Positions 8,618 through 16,562 of a stretch of 64,000 bases of DNA are shown in pieces. Source of the DNA: DATARH01 sp035504235 (GTDB lineage Bacteria; Pseudomonadota; Alphaproteobacteria; ATCC43930; CGMCC-115725); NCBI GenBank assembly GCA_035504235.1, contig DATJSH010000085.1, forward strand, positions 7,995 through 71,994, given 5' to 3'. The notes under the pieces were generated by a model. That model made no database searches. It saw only the letters and a list, made by a program, of their open reading frames with translations, and was not told where the DNA came from. Every line of letters begins with the position of its first letter. The first letter of the stretch is position 1. Made by a program: the position numbers and the translations under genes.

Positions 8618-8686
8618 TGGCGTGGAAAGCATTCCCTTGGCGCAGCGGCCCATGATCAGGCTGGCGGTAATCATTTTTGCCAGCGA

Positions 8687-8935
8687 TCAGTCTTGATAGA
8701 CGATGATCGCGATGTTTCCCGTGGACCGCTGTGTATGCCGGGTCGCGCGGTGGCTCCCGTAAGTGCCGGTGTCGCCTTTCGGCGTGTCAGCAATAATACC
8801 CAGATCCTCGGCGGCCCATCCCGGATATTGGATGGCCACGATGCGCTTGCCGTCGGCCTCTAACTGACCGACTTCACGGGCAAGTTCTGCTTGGCCAACG
8901 GCAATGGGCTCAAGCGCGATCTCGATCTGGGGCAT
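8687..8935 (-). CDS. Hypothetical protein in carotenoid cluster
   Basis: 82 residues, starting at ATG 8935 because GGAGAGG lies 5 nt upstream on the minus strand; a longer frame from 8971 lacks such support. The sequence begins MPQIEIALEPIAVGQAEL. It has a helical, charged first half and a GDTGTYGSHRATRHTQR segment near the C-terminus, with no membrane segment. I do not recognise a family. It is the only minus-strand gene between the carotenoid oxygenase and crtY, and its start faces crtY across about 185 nt. That gap probably holds divergent promoters, which would make this gene a candidate accessory or regulatory factor of the cluster. That role is a guess from position. Confidence 0.55.
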   Translation of the reverse strand: MPQIEIALEPIAVGQAELAREVGQLEADGKRIVAIQYPGWAAEDLGIIADTPKGDTGTYGSHRATRHTQRSTGNIAIIVYQD

Positions 8936-9120
8936 TAAGGCCTCTCCGGATTTGCCGAACTCTATGCCCAAACCTGCCCAAGTGTAAGGAGAACCCCGGC
9001 ATCAAACAAAGCCTAGTGCGGCGATGCAGCGGGCCAATTGGTCACATGCTTCATGCGAAGTGCCTGACGTTGCGGGGCATCCCGCTTGCGCCGTGCGAAT
9101 TTCTTCGTCCAACTGCGCGA
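8936..9120. promoter_or_regulatory. Divergent intergenic region upstream of crtYIB
   Basis: 185 bp between the divergently read hypothetical gene and crtY. It must hold the crtYIB promoter unless transcription reads through from the carotenoid oxygenase, which is unlikely across an opposing gene. I see no confident -35/-10 pair or clear operator. Confidence 0.4.
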
Positions 9121-10290
9121 ATGGTGCTCGACTCCCATTTGGGAAAACGGACCTCGTTGCTTCTCGCGGGCGGCGGCTTGGCGAACGGCTTGATCGCCTA
9201 TCGGCTTGCGCATCTGCGGCCGGAAATATCGGTGTTGCTGGTCGAAGGTGGAGACCGGCTGGGCGGATGCCACACATGGTCGTTCTTCGACACGGATATC
9301 GCGCCGGACGGCGGCTGGACGAGCGCCTTCGTCGCCAAGTCGTGGGCCGGCTACGAGGTCCGCTTCCCGAAGCAACGCCGCCGGATCTCTCATGCCTACC
9401 GCAGCATCACCTCGGAACGATTTCATACGGTGCTGACGTCGGCGCTGGGCGACCGGATCGTTTTGCGCGCCACTATTGAGACGCTCGGCCCGGACTGGGT
9501 GCGTCTCGCGGATGCGCGGCTGCTGACAGCTGATCTGGTGATCGACGGGCGGGGCCCTTCCGTCTCGCCCGATCTGACGCTCGCCTATCAGAAGTTTCTT
9601 GGCCAGACGGTGCAGCTTACCGCCGATCACGGGCTCGAGTGGCCGATTATCATGGACGCCATGGTCGACCAGAAGGAAGGCTATCGCTTTGTTTATGTGC
9701 TGCCGTGGGACGCGCGCACCCTGTTGATCGAGGACACCCGCTATACAGACGGCGCGAACCTCGACCGCGACGATTTACGACGCGGCATCGGCGATTATGC
9801 GCGTGGCCAGGGTTGGACAATCGATGCCGTGCTGAGCGAGGAGGAGGGTGTGCTTCCCGTCGCCTTGGAGGGCGACGTGGAAGCACATTGGCGACGTGCT
9901 GAAGGACGAGCCCTTTCCGGGTCGCGCGCGGCGCTGTTTCACCCGACGACGGGCTATTCCTTCCCCGATGCGGTGGCTTTGGCAGACGCGGTCTGCAGGC
10001 TGCCGACGATCGACGCTGTGTCGGTGGAACGGCTAATCCGCGAGCGCTCGATCGAGCTGTGGCGCAGCCGCGCCTTTTTTCGGCTGCTAAACCGTATGCT
10101 GTTCCGAGCCGCGCGGCCCGCCGAGCGCTACCGGGTGCTGGAACGGTTCTACGGTCTGCCGGAAGCACTCATCGCCCGATTTTACGCCGGCAAGCTCACG
10201 GGATTGGACAAGGTGCGGATTTTGAGCGGCAAACCGCCGGTGCCAATCGGGATGGCGCTGCGCTGCATCCGCGAAAAGGGCCATGCATGA
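9121..10290 (+). CDS. crtY: Lycopene beta-cyclase
   Basis: 389 residues from ATG 9121, a normal CrtY length; an upstream extension to 9016 has no family resemblance. The N-terminus TSLLLAGGGLANGLIAYRL is the dinucleotide-binding signature of CrtY-type cyclases, followed by GGDRLGGCHTWSFFDTD. Later segments LPWDARTLLIEDTRYT and FHPTTGYSFPDAVALAD match the cyclase family. The enzyme forms the beta-ionone rings that turn lycopene into beta-carotene, using reduced FAD without net redox change, at the membrane. Its TGA overlaps the crtI ATG (ATGA at 10287-10290), indicating translational coupling. Confidence 0.95.
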   Translation: MVLDSHLGKRTSLLLAGGGLANGLIAYRLAHLRPEISVLLVEGGDRLGGCHTWSFFDTDIAPDGGWTSAFVAKSWAGYEVRFPKQRRRISHAYRSITSERFHTVLTSALGDRIVLRATIETLGPDWVRLADARLLTADLVIDGRGPSVSPDLTLAYQKFLGQTVQLTADHGLEWPIIMDAMVDQKEGYRFVYVLPWDARTLLIEDTRYTDGANLDRDDLRRGIGDYARGQGWTIDAVLSEEEGVLPVALEGDVEAHWRRAEGRALSGSRAALFHPTTGYSFPDAVALADAVCRLPTIDAVSVERLIRERSIELWRSRAFFRLLNRMLFRAARPAERYRVLERFYGLPEALIARFYAGKLTGLDKVRILSGKPPVPIGMALRCIREKGHA

Positions 10291-11771
10291 AGACGGCGGC
10301 GGTGATCGGCGCGGGTTTCGGAGGGATCGCGCTTGCCATCCGGCTGCAGTCGGCCGGGGTGCAAACCACGTTGTTTGAAGCGCGCGACAAGCCGGGCGGC
10401 CGCGCCTACGTCTACGAGGACAAGGGCTTTCGTTTTGACGCGGGTCCCACGGTCATCACCGACCCCGGCGCGATCGAAGAGCTGTTCGCTTTGTCCGGCC
10501 GGCGGCTGGCCGACTATGTCGAGCTGATGCCGATTTCGCCCTTCTATCGGCTGTGCTGGGAGGACGGTGACACCTTCGACTATGTCAACGACCAAGCCGA
10601 GCTCGACCGCCAAATCGCAGCCAGATCCCCCGGCGATGTCGCCGGCTACCGGCGTTTCCTAGGGTACTCCGAGGAATTGCTGGAGGAAGGGTACGTGAAA
10701 CTCGGGGCCGTGCCGTTTCTCGAATTTTCCAGCATGCTGCGAGCCGCGCCCGCGCTGGTACGGCTGCAGGCCTGGAAATCCGTCTACGGCAAGGTCAGCG
10801 AATTCATTGCCGACGAGCATCTGCGCGAGGCCTTTAGCTTCCACTCGTTGCTGGTGGGCGGCAACCCGTTTACCGCCTCCAGCATCTATGGGCTGATCCA
10901 CGCATTGGAGCGCCGCTGGGGGGTGTGGTTTCCGCGCGGCGGCACCGGCGCTCTCGTGCGAGCTATGGTGCAATTGTTTGAAGATTTGGGCGGGGTCTTT
11001 CGACCTGGGGCTCCCGTCGCGGCGATCGCAACAAAAGGAAACGAGGCTACCGGCGTTCGCCTCGCCGACGGGCGGATTCTCGGGTTCGACGCCGTCGCCA
11101 GCAACGCCGACGTGGTCTACACCTATGGCCAGCTTCTGGCCGCCCACCGGCGCGGCCGAGCTTACGGCGGCAAGCTGGCGAAAAAGCGACATTCCATGTC
11201 GCTATTCGTCTGCTATTTCGGGCTCAAGCGGCCACAGCCGCAGCTTGCGCATCACACCGTGCTGTTTGGGCCGCGCTATCGCGAACTGATCGCGGAGATC
11301 TTCAAGGGGCCGGCATTGCCGCCCGATTTTTCGCTCTATCTGCACGCCCCGTCACGCAGCGACCCGTCGCTGGCGCCCCCGGGCCACGAGGCGTTCTACG
11401 TTTTGTCGCCGGTTCCGCATCTCGGGGCGGCGGACCTCGACTGGTCAACGATCGGGCCGGCCTATCGGGATCGAATTCTGGCCTACCTTGAGGCGCGCCT
11501 CATTCCGGGTCTCGCGGAGGACTTGGTTACTCACCGCCTATTGACGCCATTCGATTTCCGCGACGAGCTGAATGCTCATCAGGGCTCGGCCTTTTCGCTG
11601 GAGCCGATTTTGACCCAGAGCGCCTGGTTTCGTGTACACAATCGCGACGCCGTGATCGGCAATCTCTATATCGTCGGCGCCGGAACCCATCCCGGCGCCG
11701 GGATACCGGGCGTGATCGGTTCGGCCAAGGCCACCGCCTCACTCATGCTCGCCGGCGCGGGTGCACGATGA
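10287..11771 (+). CDS. crtI: Phytoene desaturase
   Basis: 494 residues from the ATG that overlaps the crtY stop. AAVIGAGFGGIALAIRL is the FAD-binding Rossmann motif. GGRAYVYEDKGFRFDAGPTV and the C-terminal GAGTHPGAGIPGVIGSAK are the bacterial CrtI signatures. The protein desaturates phytoene, normally in four steps to lycopene, at the membrane. Its length is typical. Its TGA overlaps the crtB ATG (ATGA at 11768-11771), so crtY, crtI and crtB form one coupled unit. An upstream extension of this frame to 10059 is antisense-like noise within crtY. Confidence 0.96.
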   Translation: MKTAAVIGAGFGGIALAIRLQSAGVQTTLFEARDKPGGRAYVYEDKGFRFDAGPTVITDPGAIEELFALSGRRLADYVELMPISPFYRLCWEDGDTFDYVNDQAELDRQIAARSPGDVAGYRRFLGYSEELLEEGYVKLGAVPFLEFSSMLRAAPALVRLQAWKSVYGKVSEFIADEHLREAFSFHSLLVGGNPFTASSIYGLIHALERRWGVWFPRGGTGALVRAMVQLFEDLGGVFRPGAPVAAIATKGNEATGVRLADGRILGFDAVASNADVVYTYGQLLAAHRRGRAYGGKLAKKRHSMSLFVCYFGLKRPQPQLAHHTVLFGPRYRELIAEIFKGPALPPDFSLYLHAPSRSDPSLAPPGHEAFYVLSPVPHLGAADLDWSTIGPAYRDRILAYLEARLIPGLAEDLVTHRLLTPFDFRDELNAHQGSAFSLEPILTQSAWFRVHNRDAVIGNLYIVGAGTHPGAGIPGVIGSAKATASLMLAGAGAR

Positions 11772-12697
11772 CCGACTCGGTGGTCGCTGCCAGCCAGCAC
11801 AGCATCCAGCGCGGCTCGACCAGCTTCGCCGCCGCCGCACGCCTGTTCGCTCCGCGTGTCCGCGAGGACGCCTACATGCTCTACGCATGGTGCCGGCATT
11901 GCGATGACGAGATCGACGGCCAGATCATGGGCCACGGCGCTGTCGGCGTCGATCCTGTTCGGGCCGGGCTGAAGCTCGCGGAGCTGGAGGACAAGACGCG
12001 CCGCGCGATCGCCGGCGAGGCGATGGCCGACACGGCCTTTAGCGCGTTCCAACGGGTCGTGCAGCGCCACGGCATCCCCGAGCGGCATCCGCTCGACCTG
12101 CTGCAAGGCTTTCGCATGGACGTCGAGGGGCGCAGCTATCCGACGCTGCAGGACACACTGATCTATGCCTATCACGTCGCGGGCGTCGTGGGCGTGATGA
12201 TGGCTCAGGTCATGGGGGTCCATGACAGCGCCACGCTGCGCCGCGCTTCGGATCTCGGCGTCGCGCTGCAGCTCACCAACATCGCGCGCGATGTGATCGA
12301 GGACGCGAAAGGCGGCCGGGTTTACTTGCCGGCCGACTGGCTGGGCGCGGTAGGAAACCCAGCCGCCGTTCTCGACCCCGCCAATCGCGCCACCGTCTTT
12401 GCCGCTACCAGGCGGCTCCTCACGGAGGCCGAGCCTTATTACGCCTCCGCCCGCTGGGGGCTGAGAGCCCTCGCTTTCCGTTCGGCCTGGGCCGTCGCGG
12501 CAGCGCAAGGCATTTACCGCCAGATCGGCCTTAGGGTGCTGGCCGGGGGGCCGGCAGGGATGGATCGCCGGTCCTACACCGGCGCTCGGACCAAGCTTGC
12601 GCGAGCGCTGTTGGGCGGACTCGTCGCCGCGCGAGCGTCGACCACGGACCGGTGGTGGCACGAACCGGATCGCACGGCTTTGTGGGCGCCGTTCTAA
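11768..12697 (+). CDS. crtB: Phytoene synthase
   Basis: 309 residues, the usual size. YAWCRHCDDEIDGQ holds the first aspartate-rich prenyl-diphosphate motif. QLTNIARDVIEDAKGGRVYLP is the second, both characteristic of squalene/phytoene synthases. It condenses two GGPP molecules to phytoene, drawing on the GGPP made by the convergent crtE. The start overlaps the crtI stop by 4 nt. Its TAA shares the quartet CTAA (12694-12697) with the stop codon of the opposing ABC permease. Confidence 0.96.
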   Translation: MTDSVVAASQHSIQRGSTSFAAAARLFAPRVREDAYMLYAWCRHCDDEIDGQIMGHGAVGVDPVRAGLKLAELEDKTRRAIAGEAMADTAFSAFQRVVQRHGIPERHPLDLLQGFRMDVEGRSYPTLQDTLIYAYHVAGVVGVMMAQVMGVHDSATLRRASDLGVALQLTNIARDVIEDAKGGRVYLPADWLGAVGNPAAVLDPANRATVFAATRRLLTEAEPYYASARWGLRALAFRSAWAVAAAQGIYRQIGLRVLAGGPAGMDRRSYTGARTKLARALLGGLVAARASTTDRWWHEPDRTALWAPF

Positions 12698-13851
12698 AGC
12701 TGCCGCCGCCCTTCGATCACCAGCGCCGCCGCGAATCCCGCGGCCGCAAAGCCGAAGAGAACCGCCCAGGCCTGAACCACAGCGGTGTTGACGAGCCCGC
12801 GTGAGAGCACCGTTTGGTAGGCATCGATGACCCAGGCGTGCGGCGTCAGCCAGCCGAGCCGTTGGAGCATTTCGGGCATCAGAAAACGCGGCGCCATCGA
12901 GCCGCCGACCGCCGCGAGAACAAGGAAAATGAACGTAGATACCGGCTGCGCCTGCTCGCGTGTGCGGCAGGCGGCAGCGAGGCCCAAGGCAATCCCGGCG
13001 CTCGCCGCCGCGCTGCAAATGGCGGTCGCCGACCAGGCTGCGAAGTTCTCCAGCAATGGCACTCGGAAGGCAATTGCGGCGACCGTGAACAGCACGAGGG
13101 CCTGAACGACGCCCAGGGCCGTCAGCCAAAGCATCCGGCCGCCCAGCAAAGGGGCAATGCCGCCCACGCTCAGAACCTGGCGCAGCCGGAGCCCCGCCCG
13201 CCGCTCGTCGATCAGGGTCATCGCCCCCTGCATGGCGGTAAACATCAGGAACAGGATGCTGACCGCGCCCCCATAATAGATCTGCAAAGGGTCGCTACCC
13301 GGCAGAACCTGCTGCGCCGCGAAGGGAGGTGGCGGGACCAAATTTTGGGGTAGGGCGGTCAAATGGCGGTTCTGATCCGGCGTCAGCTGCAAGATCGGCG
13401 CGAGACGTGCGGTCTCCCGCCGGAGCATCAGCTCGGGCAAATCTTGCGTGGCGACGGCATTGACCTGCGCGGTAAGAAGCTCGCCGGCAGCCTTTCGGCC
13501 AGGGTGGATCAGCACGGTGACCGGCGTCTTCACCTCGGCAAAATTGCCGGCAAGCACCAGCCCGGCATCCGCCCGCCCCGATTGGATCGCCTCCTCCAAC
13601 GCGGCGACGTTCGGCGCGAGAGTCAACCGGCCGTCCAGCCGGTGTCGAAGCGCGTCGATCAGCCGGTGGCTGTCAGCGCTATTCGTCTGGTCGAAAACCT
13701 CAGCCCGGATGTCGAGCCGGCCGCTGATGCCCGCGCCAAACACCGAGGCGAAGACGACATAAACCAGTGGCGGCAGCACAAAGACAAGCACGAGGCCGGC
13801 GCGGTCGCGCCACAGGCTTAGCGCCATGACCCGCAGCATGACCAGGATCAC
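12694..13851 (-). CDS. ABC-2 type transporter permease in carotenoid cluster
   Basis: 385 residues from a GTG at 13851 whose GTGA quartet overlaps the ATPase stop, which decides the start. One membrane helix lies near the N-terminus (LVLVFVLPPLVYVVFASVF), then a soluble domain of about 190 residues, then about five C-terminal helices. This 1+5 arrangement is typical of ABC-2 (YhgE/NatB/YbhR-like) permeases. SILFLMFTAMQGAMTLIDERRAG, a family-typical segment, follows the soluble domain. With the ATPase encoded just upstream it should form a dimeric inner-membrane exporter. The cargo is unknown; the genetic coupling to crtE suggests something lipid- or isoprenoid-like, which is only an inference. 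Confidence 0.88.
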   Translation of the reverse strand: MILVMLRVMALSLWRDRAGLVLVFVLPPLVYVVFASVFGAGISGRLDIRAEVFDQTNSADSHRLIDALRHRLDGRLTLAPNVAALEEAIQSGRADAGLVLAGNFAEVKTPVTVLIHPGRKAAGELLTAQVNAVATQDLPELMLRRETARLAPILQLTPDQNRHLTALPQNLVPPPPFAAQQVLPGSDPLQIYYGGAVSILFLMFTAMQGAMTLIDERRAGLRLRQVLSVGGIAPLLGGRMLWLTALGVVQALVLFTVAAIAFRVPLLENFAAWSATAICSAAASAGIALGLAAACRTREQAQPVSTFIFLVLAAVGGSMAPRFLMPEMLQRLGWLTPHAWVIDAYQTVLSRGLVNTAVVQAWAVLFGFAAAGFAAALVIEGRRQL

Positions 13852-14792
13852 GGTGCCACCGATCCCGTCACCCAGCCGATCAACGCATCGAGTCCAGGAG
13901 GCTGCACTGTCAGCTCGCGCAATTTCACATCGGCCCAGAGCAACGCCATTTCGATTTCGAGCGCGTGCGTGAAGGCGTCCGCAACGGTGCCGCTCCAGCA
14001 TAACCCTCCATCGGACGGCGTCAGACCATGTGCCGCGAGTACCGGTTCAATCGATGGCGTGGCTGCAGAGAGCCGGATGACGAGCTCGGTTCGGCCGCCG
14101 AACGCCTCCGTCATCAGAGTGTCGGGACGCCCCTCCATGATCAGCCGGCCGGCCTCCATGACGCCCAACCGATCGGCGAGCACGGCAACGTCTTCGGTAT
14201 TGTGGCTGATTAACAGGATCGCCGTGCGATCCGCCCGCAATCTGGCGATCAGACGGTGCAGGACGAGACGTGTCTCCACGTCCAGCCCTTCTGTCGGCTC
14301 GTCCAGGACCAATAGGCGTGGCCGGTGGACGATGGCGGCCGCCAAATTGGCGCGACGCTGCCACCCGCCCGACAAATGGTCCACCCGCTCGTCCGCTCGT
14401 TCGGCGCAGACCGCGTCATCCATCGCATGGGCAACCGCGGCGGCCCGCTCGCGCCGGGACAGGCCGGCCAGAGCGGCGAAGGCATTCAGGTTCTCCGATA
14501 TGGTCAAATGGGGATAGAGCGCGACGTCCTGAGGTGCGATGCCGATCGCGCGGCGAACCTTGAGATCATCGCGCGGATCTGCACCCAAGATCTGCACCAA
14601 ACCCGCGTCCAGCGCCAGCGCCCCAATCGCTGCCTTGGCGAGGGACGACTTGCCCGCGCCGTTGCGCCCGATCAGCGCGTAAACCTCGCCAGCGGTAAGC
14701 TCCAGGGTGACCTGGTCGAGGGCGATGCGGTTTCCGTAGCGACGCGAAATTTGGTCGAGGCGGAGAACGGCCTCCGTCGGCTCAACCGCCAT
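13848..14792 (-). CDS. ABC transporter ATP-binding protein in carotenoid cluster
   Basis: 314 residues from ATG 14792, which overlaps the end of crtE by 11 nt. Walker A is GRNGAGKSS, the signature is LSGGWQRR, and Walker B with the catalytic Glu is LLVLDEPTEGLD. The switch His lies in LLISHNTED. The C-terminal ~90 residues are an extension typical of drug/Nat-type ATPases. It powers the adjacent ABC-2 permease, with which it is coupled by GTGA. The gene order crtE-ATPase-permease, with overlaps at both junctions, implies one mRNA and a matched dose of GGPP synthase and exporter. Confidence 0.93.
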   Translation of the reverse strand: MAVEPTEAVLRLDQISRRYGNRIALDQVTLELTAGEVYALIGRNGAGKSSLAKAAIGALALDAGLVQILGADPRDDLKVRRAIGIAPQDVALYPHLTISENLNAFAALAGLSRRERAAAVAHAMDDAVCAERADERVDHLSGGWQRRANLAAAIVHRPRLLVLDEPTEGLDVETRLVLHRLIARLRADRTAILLISHNTEDVAVLADRLGVMEAGRLIMEGRPDTLMTEAFGGRTELVIRLSAATPSIEPVLAAHGLTPSDGGLCWSGTVADAFTHALEIEMALLWADVKLRELTVQPPGLDALIGWVTGSVAP

Positions 14793-15699
14793 AGCCCGCG
14801 TGATGGAACAAGTCGAGCGCGTAAAGCGCCAGCGGACAGCCCCGATCGCTAAAGCTCGCGAGCGCCTCATCGATCGTCTCCGCGATCGCCGCGCGTGTCC
14901 GCTTCTCGCCCCAGAGCGTGACGAAGGTCACGCGATCGTCCTTGCGGACGTCCTTGCCCATGGCCTCAAACGTGGAGACAGAATCCTGCAGGTCGTCCCA
15001 CAATTGGAATGCGAGGCCCATACGGTTCGCGAAGAGGCGTGCTTGCGCCAGTGCGGCCTGGTCGGCGCCCGCGATCATCGCCCCTCCGACCAAGGCCGCG
15101 GCAAACAGCACACCGGTCTTTTGATAGTTGAGGCTGGTCAGTGCGGTTTCGTCGCGCAACGCTTCAGGATCGCGCAAGTCACGAAACTGGCCGGACACCA
15201 GGCCGTGAAAGCCGACCGTTTCGCTGAGCAAGGCAACCAAGGCCAAGCGCGTTCCGGCATCCAGCTTGGTATCGCCCGCGATGACGCCGTATGCATGGTT
15301 GAGGAGCGCGATCGCGGAAAGCACCGCGGTGTCCTCGCCAAAGCGGCGATGCACGGTCGGCTTGCCGCGGCGCATCGCGGCGTCATCCATGCAGGGCAGG
15401 TCATCGACGACCAACGAGGCCGCGTGGATCAGTTCCAGTGCGCAGCCGAAATCGAGAGCCGCGAGTTCGCGTCCGCCGAAATGAGCTGCGGACAGCATGG
15501 CCAAACGGGGACGAACCCGCTTGCCCGCCCTCAGACAAATGTCGCGCACGGCATCGATCAACGGCCTGGGCGCCGAATCCGCCGGCGGCAGCACTTGCCG
15601 CAGACGCAGATCGACCGATATCCGCCAGGCAGCGGACGAATCCGGCAAGTCGACATTCCACGCGGCGGCGCTTTTCGGTAGAGCGCTGGCCATGGTCAT
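14782..15699 (-). CDS. crtE: Geranylgeranyl diphosphate synthase (polyprenyl synthetase)
   Basis: 305 residues. The first aspartate-rich motif is VVDDLPCMDDAAMRRGKPTVH and the second is QLWDDLQDS, followed by GKDVRKDD. This is the trans-prenyltransferase pattern of bacterial CrtE/IspA enzymes. The chain-length register before the first motif (ALELIHAASLV) has small residues, compatible with GGPP rather than FPP, though I cannot be certain. The start is the ATG at 15699; MASAL two codons later is equally possible. It supplies GGPP to CrtB. Its stop overlaps the ABC ATPase start. About 170 nt separate it from the crtZ stop upstream. Confidence 0.92.
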   Translation of the reverse strand: MTMASALPKSAAAWNVDLPDSSAAWRISVDLRLRQVLPPADSAPRPLIDAVRDICLRAGKRVRPRLAMLSAAHFGGRELAALDFGCALELIHAASLVVDDLPCMDDAAMRRGKPTVHRRFGEDTAVLSAIALLNHAYGVIAGDTKLDAGTRLALVALLSETVGFHGLVSGQFRDLRDPEALRDETALTSLNYQKTGVLFAAALVGGAMIAGADQAALAQARLFANRMGLAFQLWDDLQDSVSTFEAMGKDVRKDDRVTFVTLWGEKRTRAAIAETIDEALASFSDRGCPLALYALDLFHHAGYGG

Positions 15700-15869
15700 C
15701 GCCTCTCCCCGCGCCCGAACGCAGAAATGCCGCCGGTTCGTGGTTCAAGCACAGTTGGATTTTTGATTGCCCCATCCCCCAGACTGAAAACCGTTTCCCC
15801 TTATTGGCACCTAACTTGACCGCCGTCGCAATCTTCCCGGTGGTGCGTCCTCGCTCGAAATCGCCCCGC

Positions 15870-16343
15870 TCAACGACCGCCCTCCGCCAAAAGCTTCAGT
15901 TTGAGCTCGCGGATCGGCCGGACCCAAAGAAAACCGAACGAGACGCATCCTTTCCGGCTGACGACCGCGTGGTGGATTCGATGGGCCTGTATCCGGGCGC
16001 GCCAAAACTTGCGCCGACCATCCAGAGGCACCGGAAATCGCTCGTGAACAAGTCCATCGTGGAACACCGCGTAAGCGGCGCCATATGCGGTGATCCCAAG
16101 CCCCAGCGGCAGCCACCATCCGGATACATTGACACCAAGCCAGATAAATAAAATTGCCGGCAGGGCGAAAATCACGGCGAACAGATCGTTGCGTTCGAAC
16201 CGATCACGGCGCGGTTCATGGTGGCTGCGGTGCCAGCACCACAATGCGCCATGCATGACGAATCGGTGCGTCACATTAGCGACCGCCTCCATGCCGCCAA
16301 ATGCGGCAAGGAAGATAGCGATTTTCGCGGCGACGACGACCAT
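15870..16343 (-). CDS. crtZ: Beta-carotene 3-hydroxylase
   Basis: 157 residues from ATG 16343 with GGAGA 8 nt upstream; this is a usual CrtZ length. Histidine clusters HRFVMHGALWCWHRSHHEPR, FHDGLVHERFP and AHRIHHAV give the non-heme di-iron site. Membrane segments surround them. It adds 3-hydroxyl groups to beta-ionone rings, so the island can take beta-carotene to beta-cryptoxanthin and zeaxanthin. It is read in the same direction as crtE, about 170 nt upstream, and may share its transcript. Confidence 0.95.
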   Translation of the reverse strand: MVVVAAKIAIFLAAFGGMEAVANVTHRFVMHGALWCWHRSHHEPRRDRFERNDLFAVIFALPAILFIWLGVNVSGWWLPLGLGITAYGAAYAVFHDGLVHERFPVPLDGRRKFWRARIQAHRIHHAVVSRKGCVSFGFLWVRPIRELKLKLLAEGGR

Positions 16344-16562
16344 CGGCAAATCTCCGGACCGTCCGGATGGCGTTCGAAGACCAATCTTGACCCGCCATCC
16401 CAAAGATTGAAAGCCGCTCCTTCGTTCCGAGCATCTCAGCGAGAGGGGCGCACTGCGACGGAACGATGGTGCCAGCGAAGATTTTGATCTTTGCGCATGT
16501 TCCAATCGAATCGGTTCGCCTGCCGACGGGAAAGGGCCAATGGCTGCTACCCGTCTTGAAGA

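Noticed and set aside
11666..13129. 487-residue minus-strand frame opposite crtB
   Set aside because: No domain resemblance. It covers the crtB antisense and part of the ABC permease in another frame.
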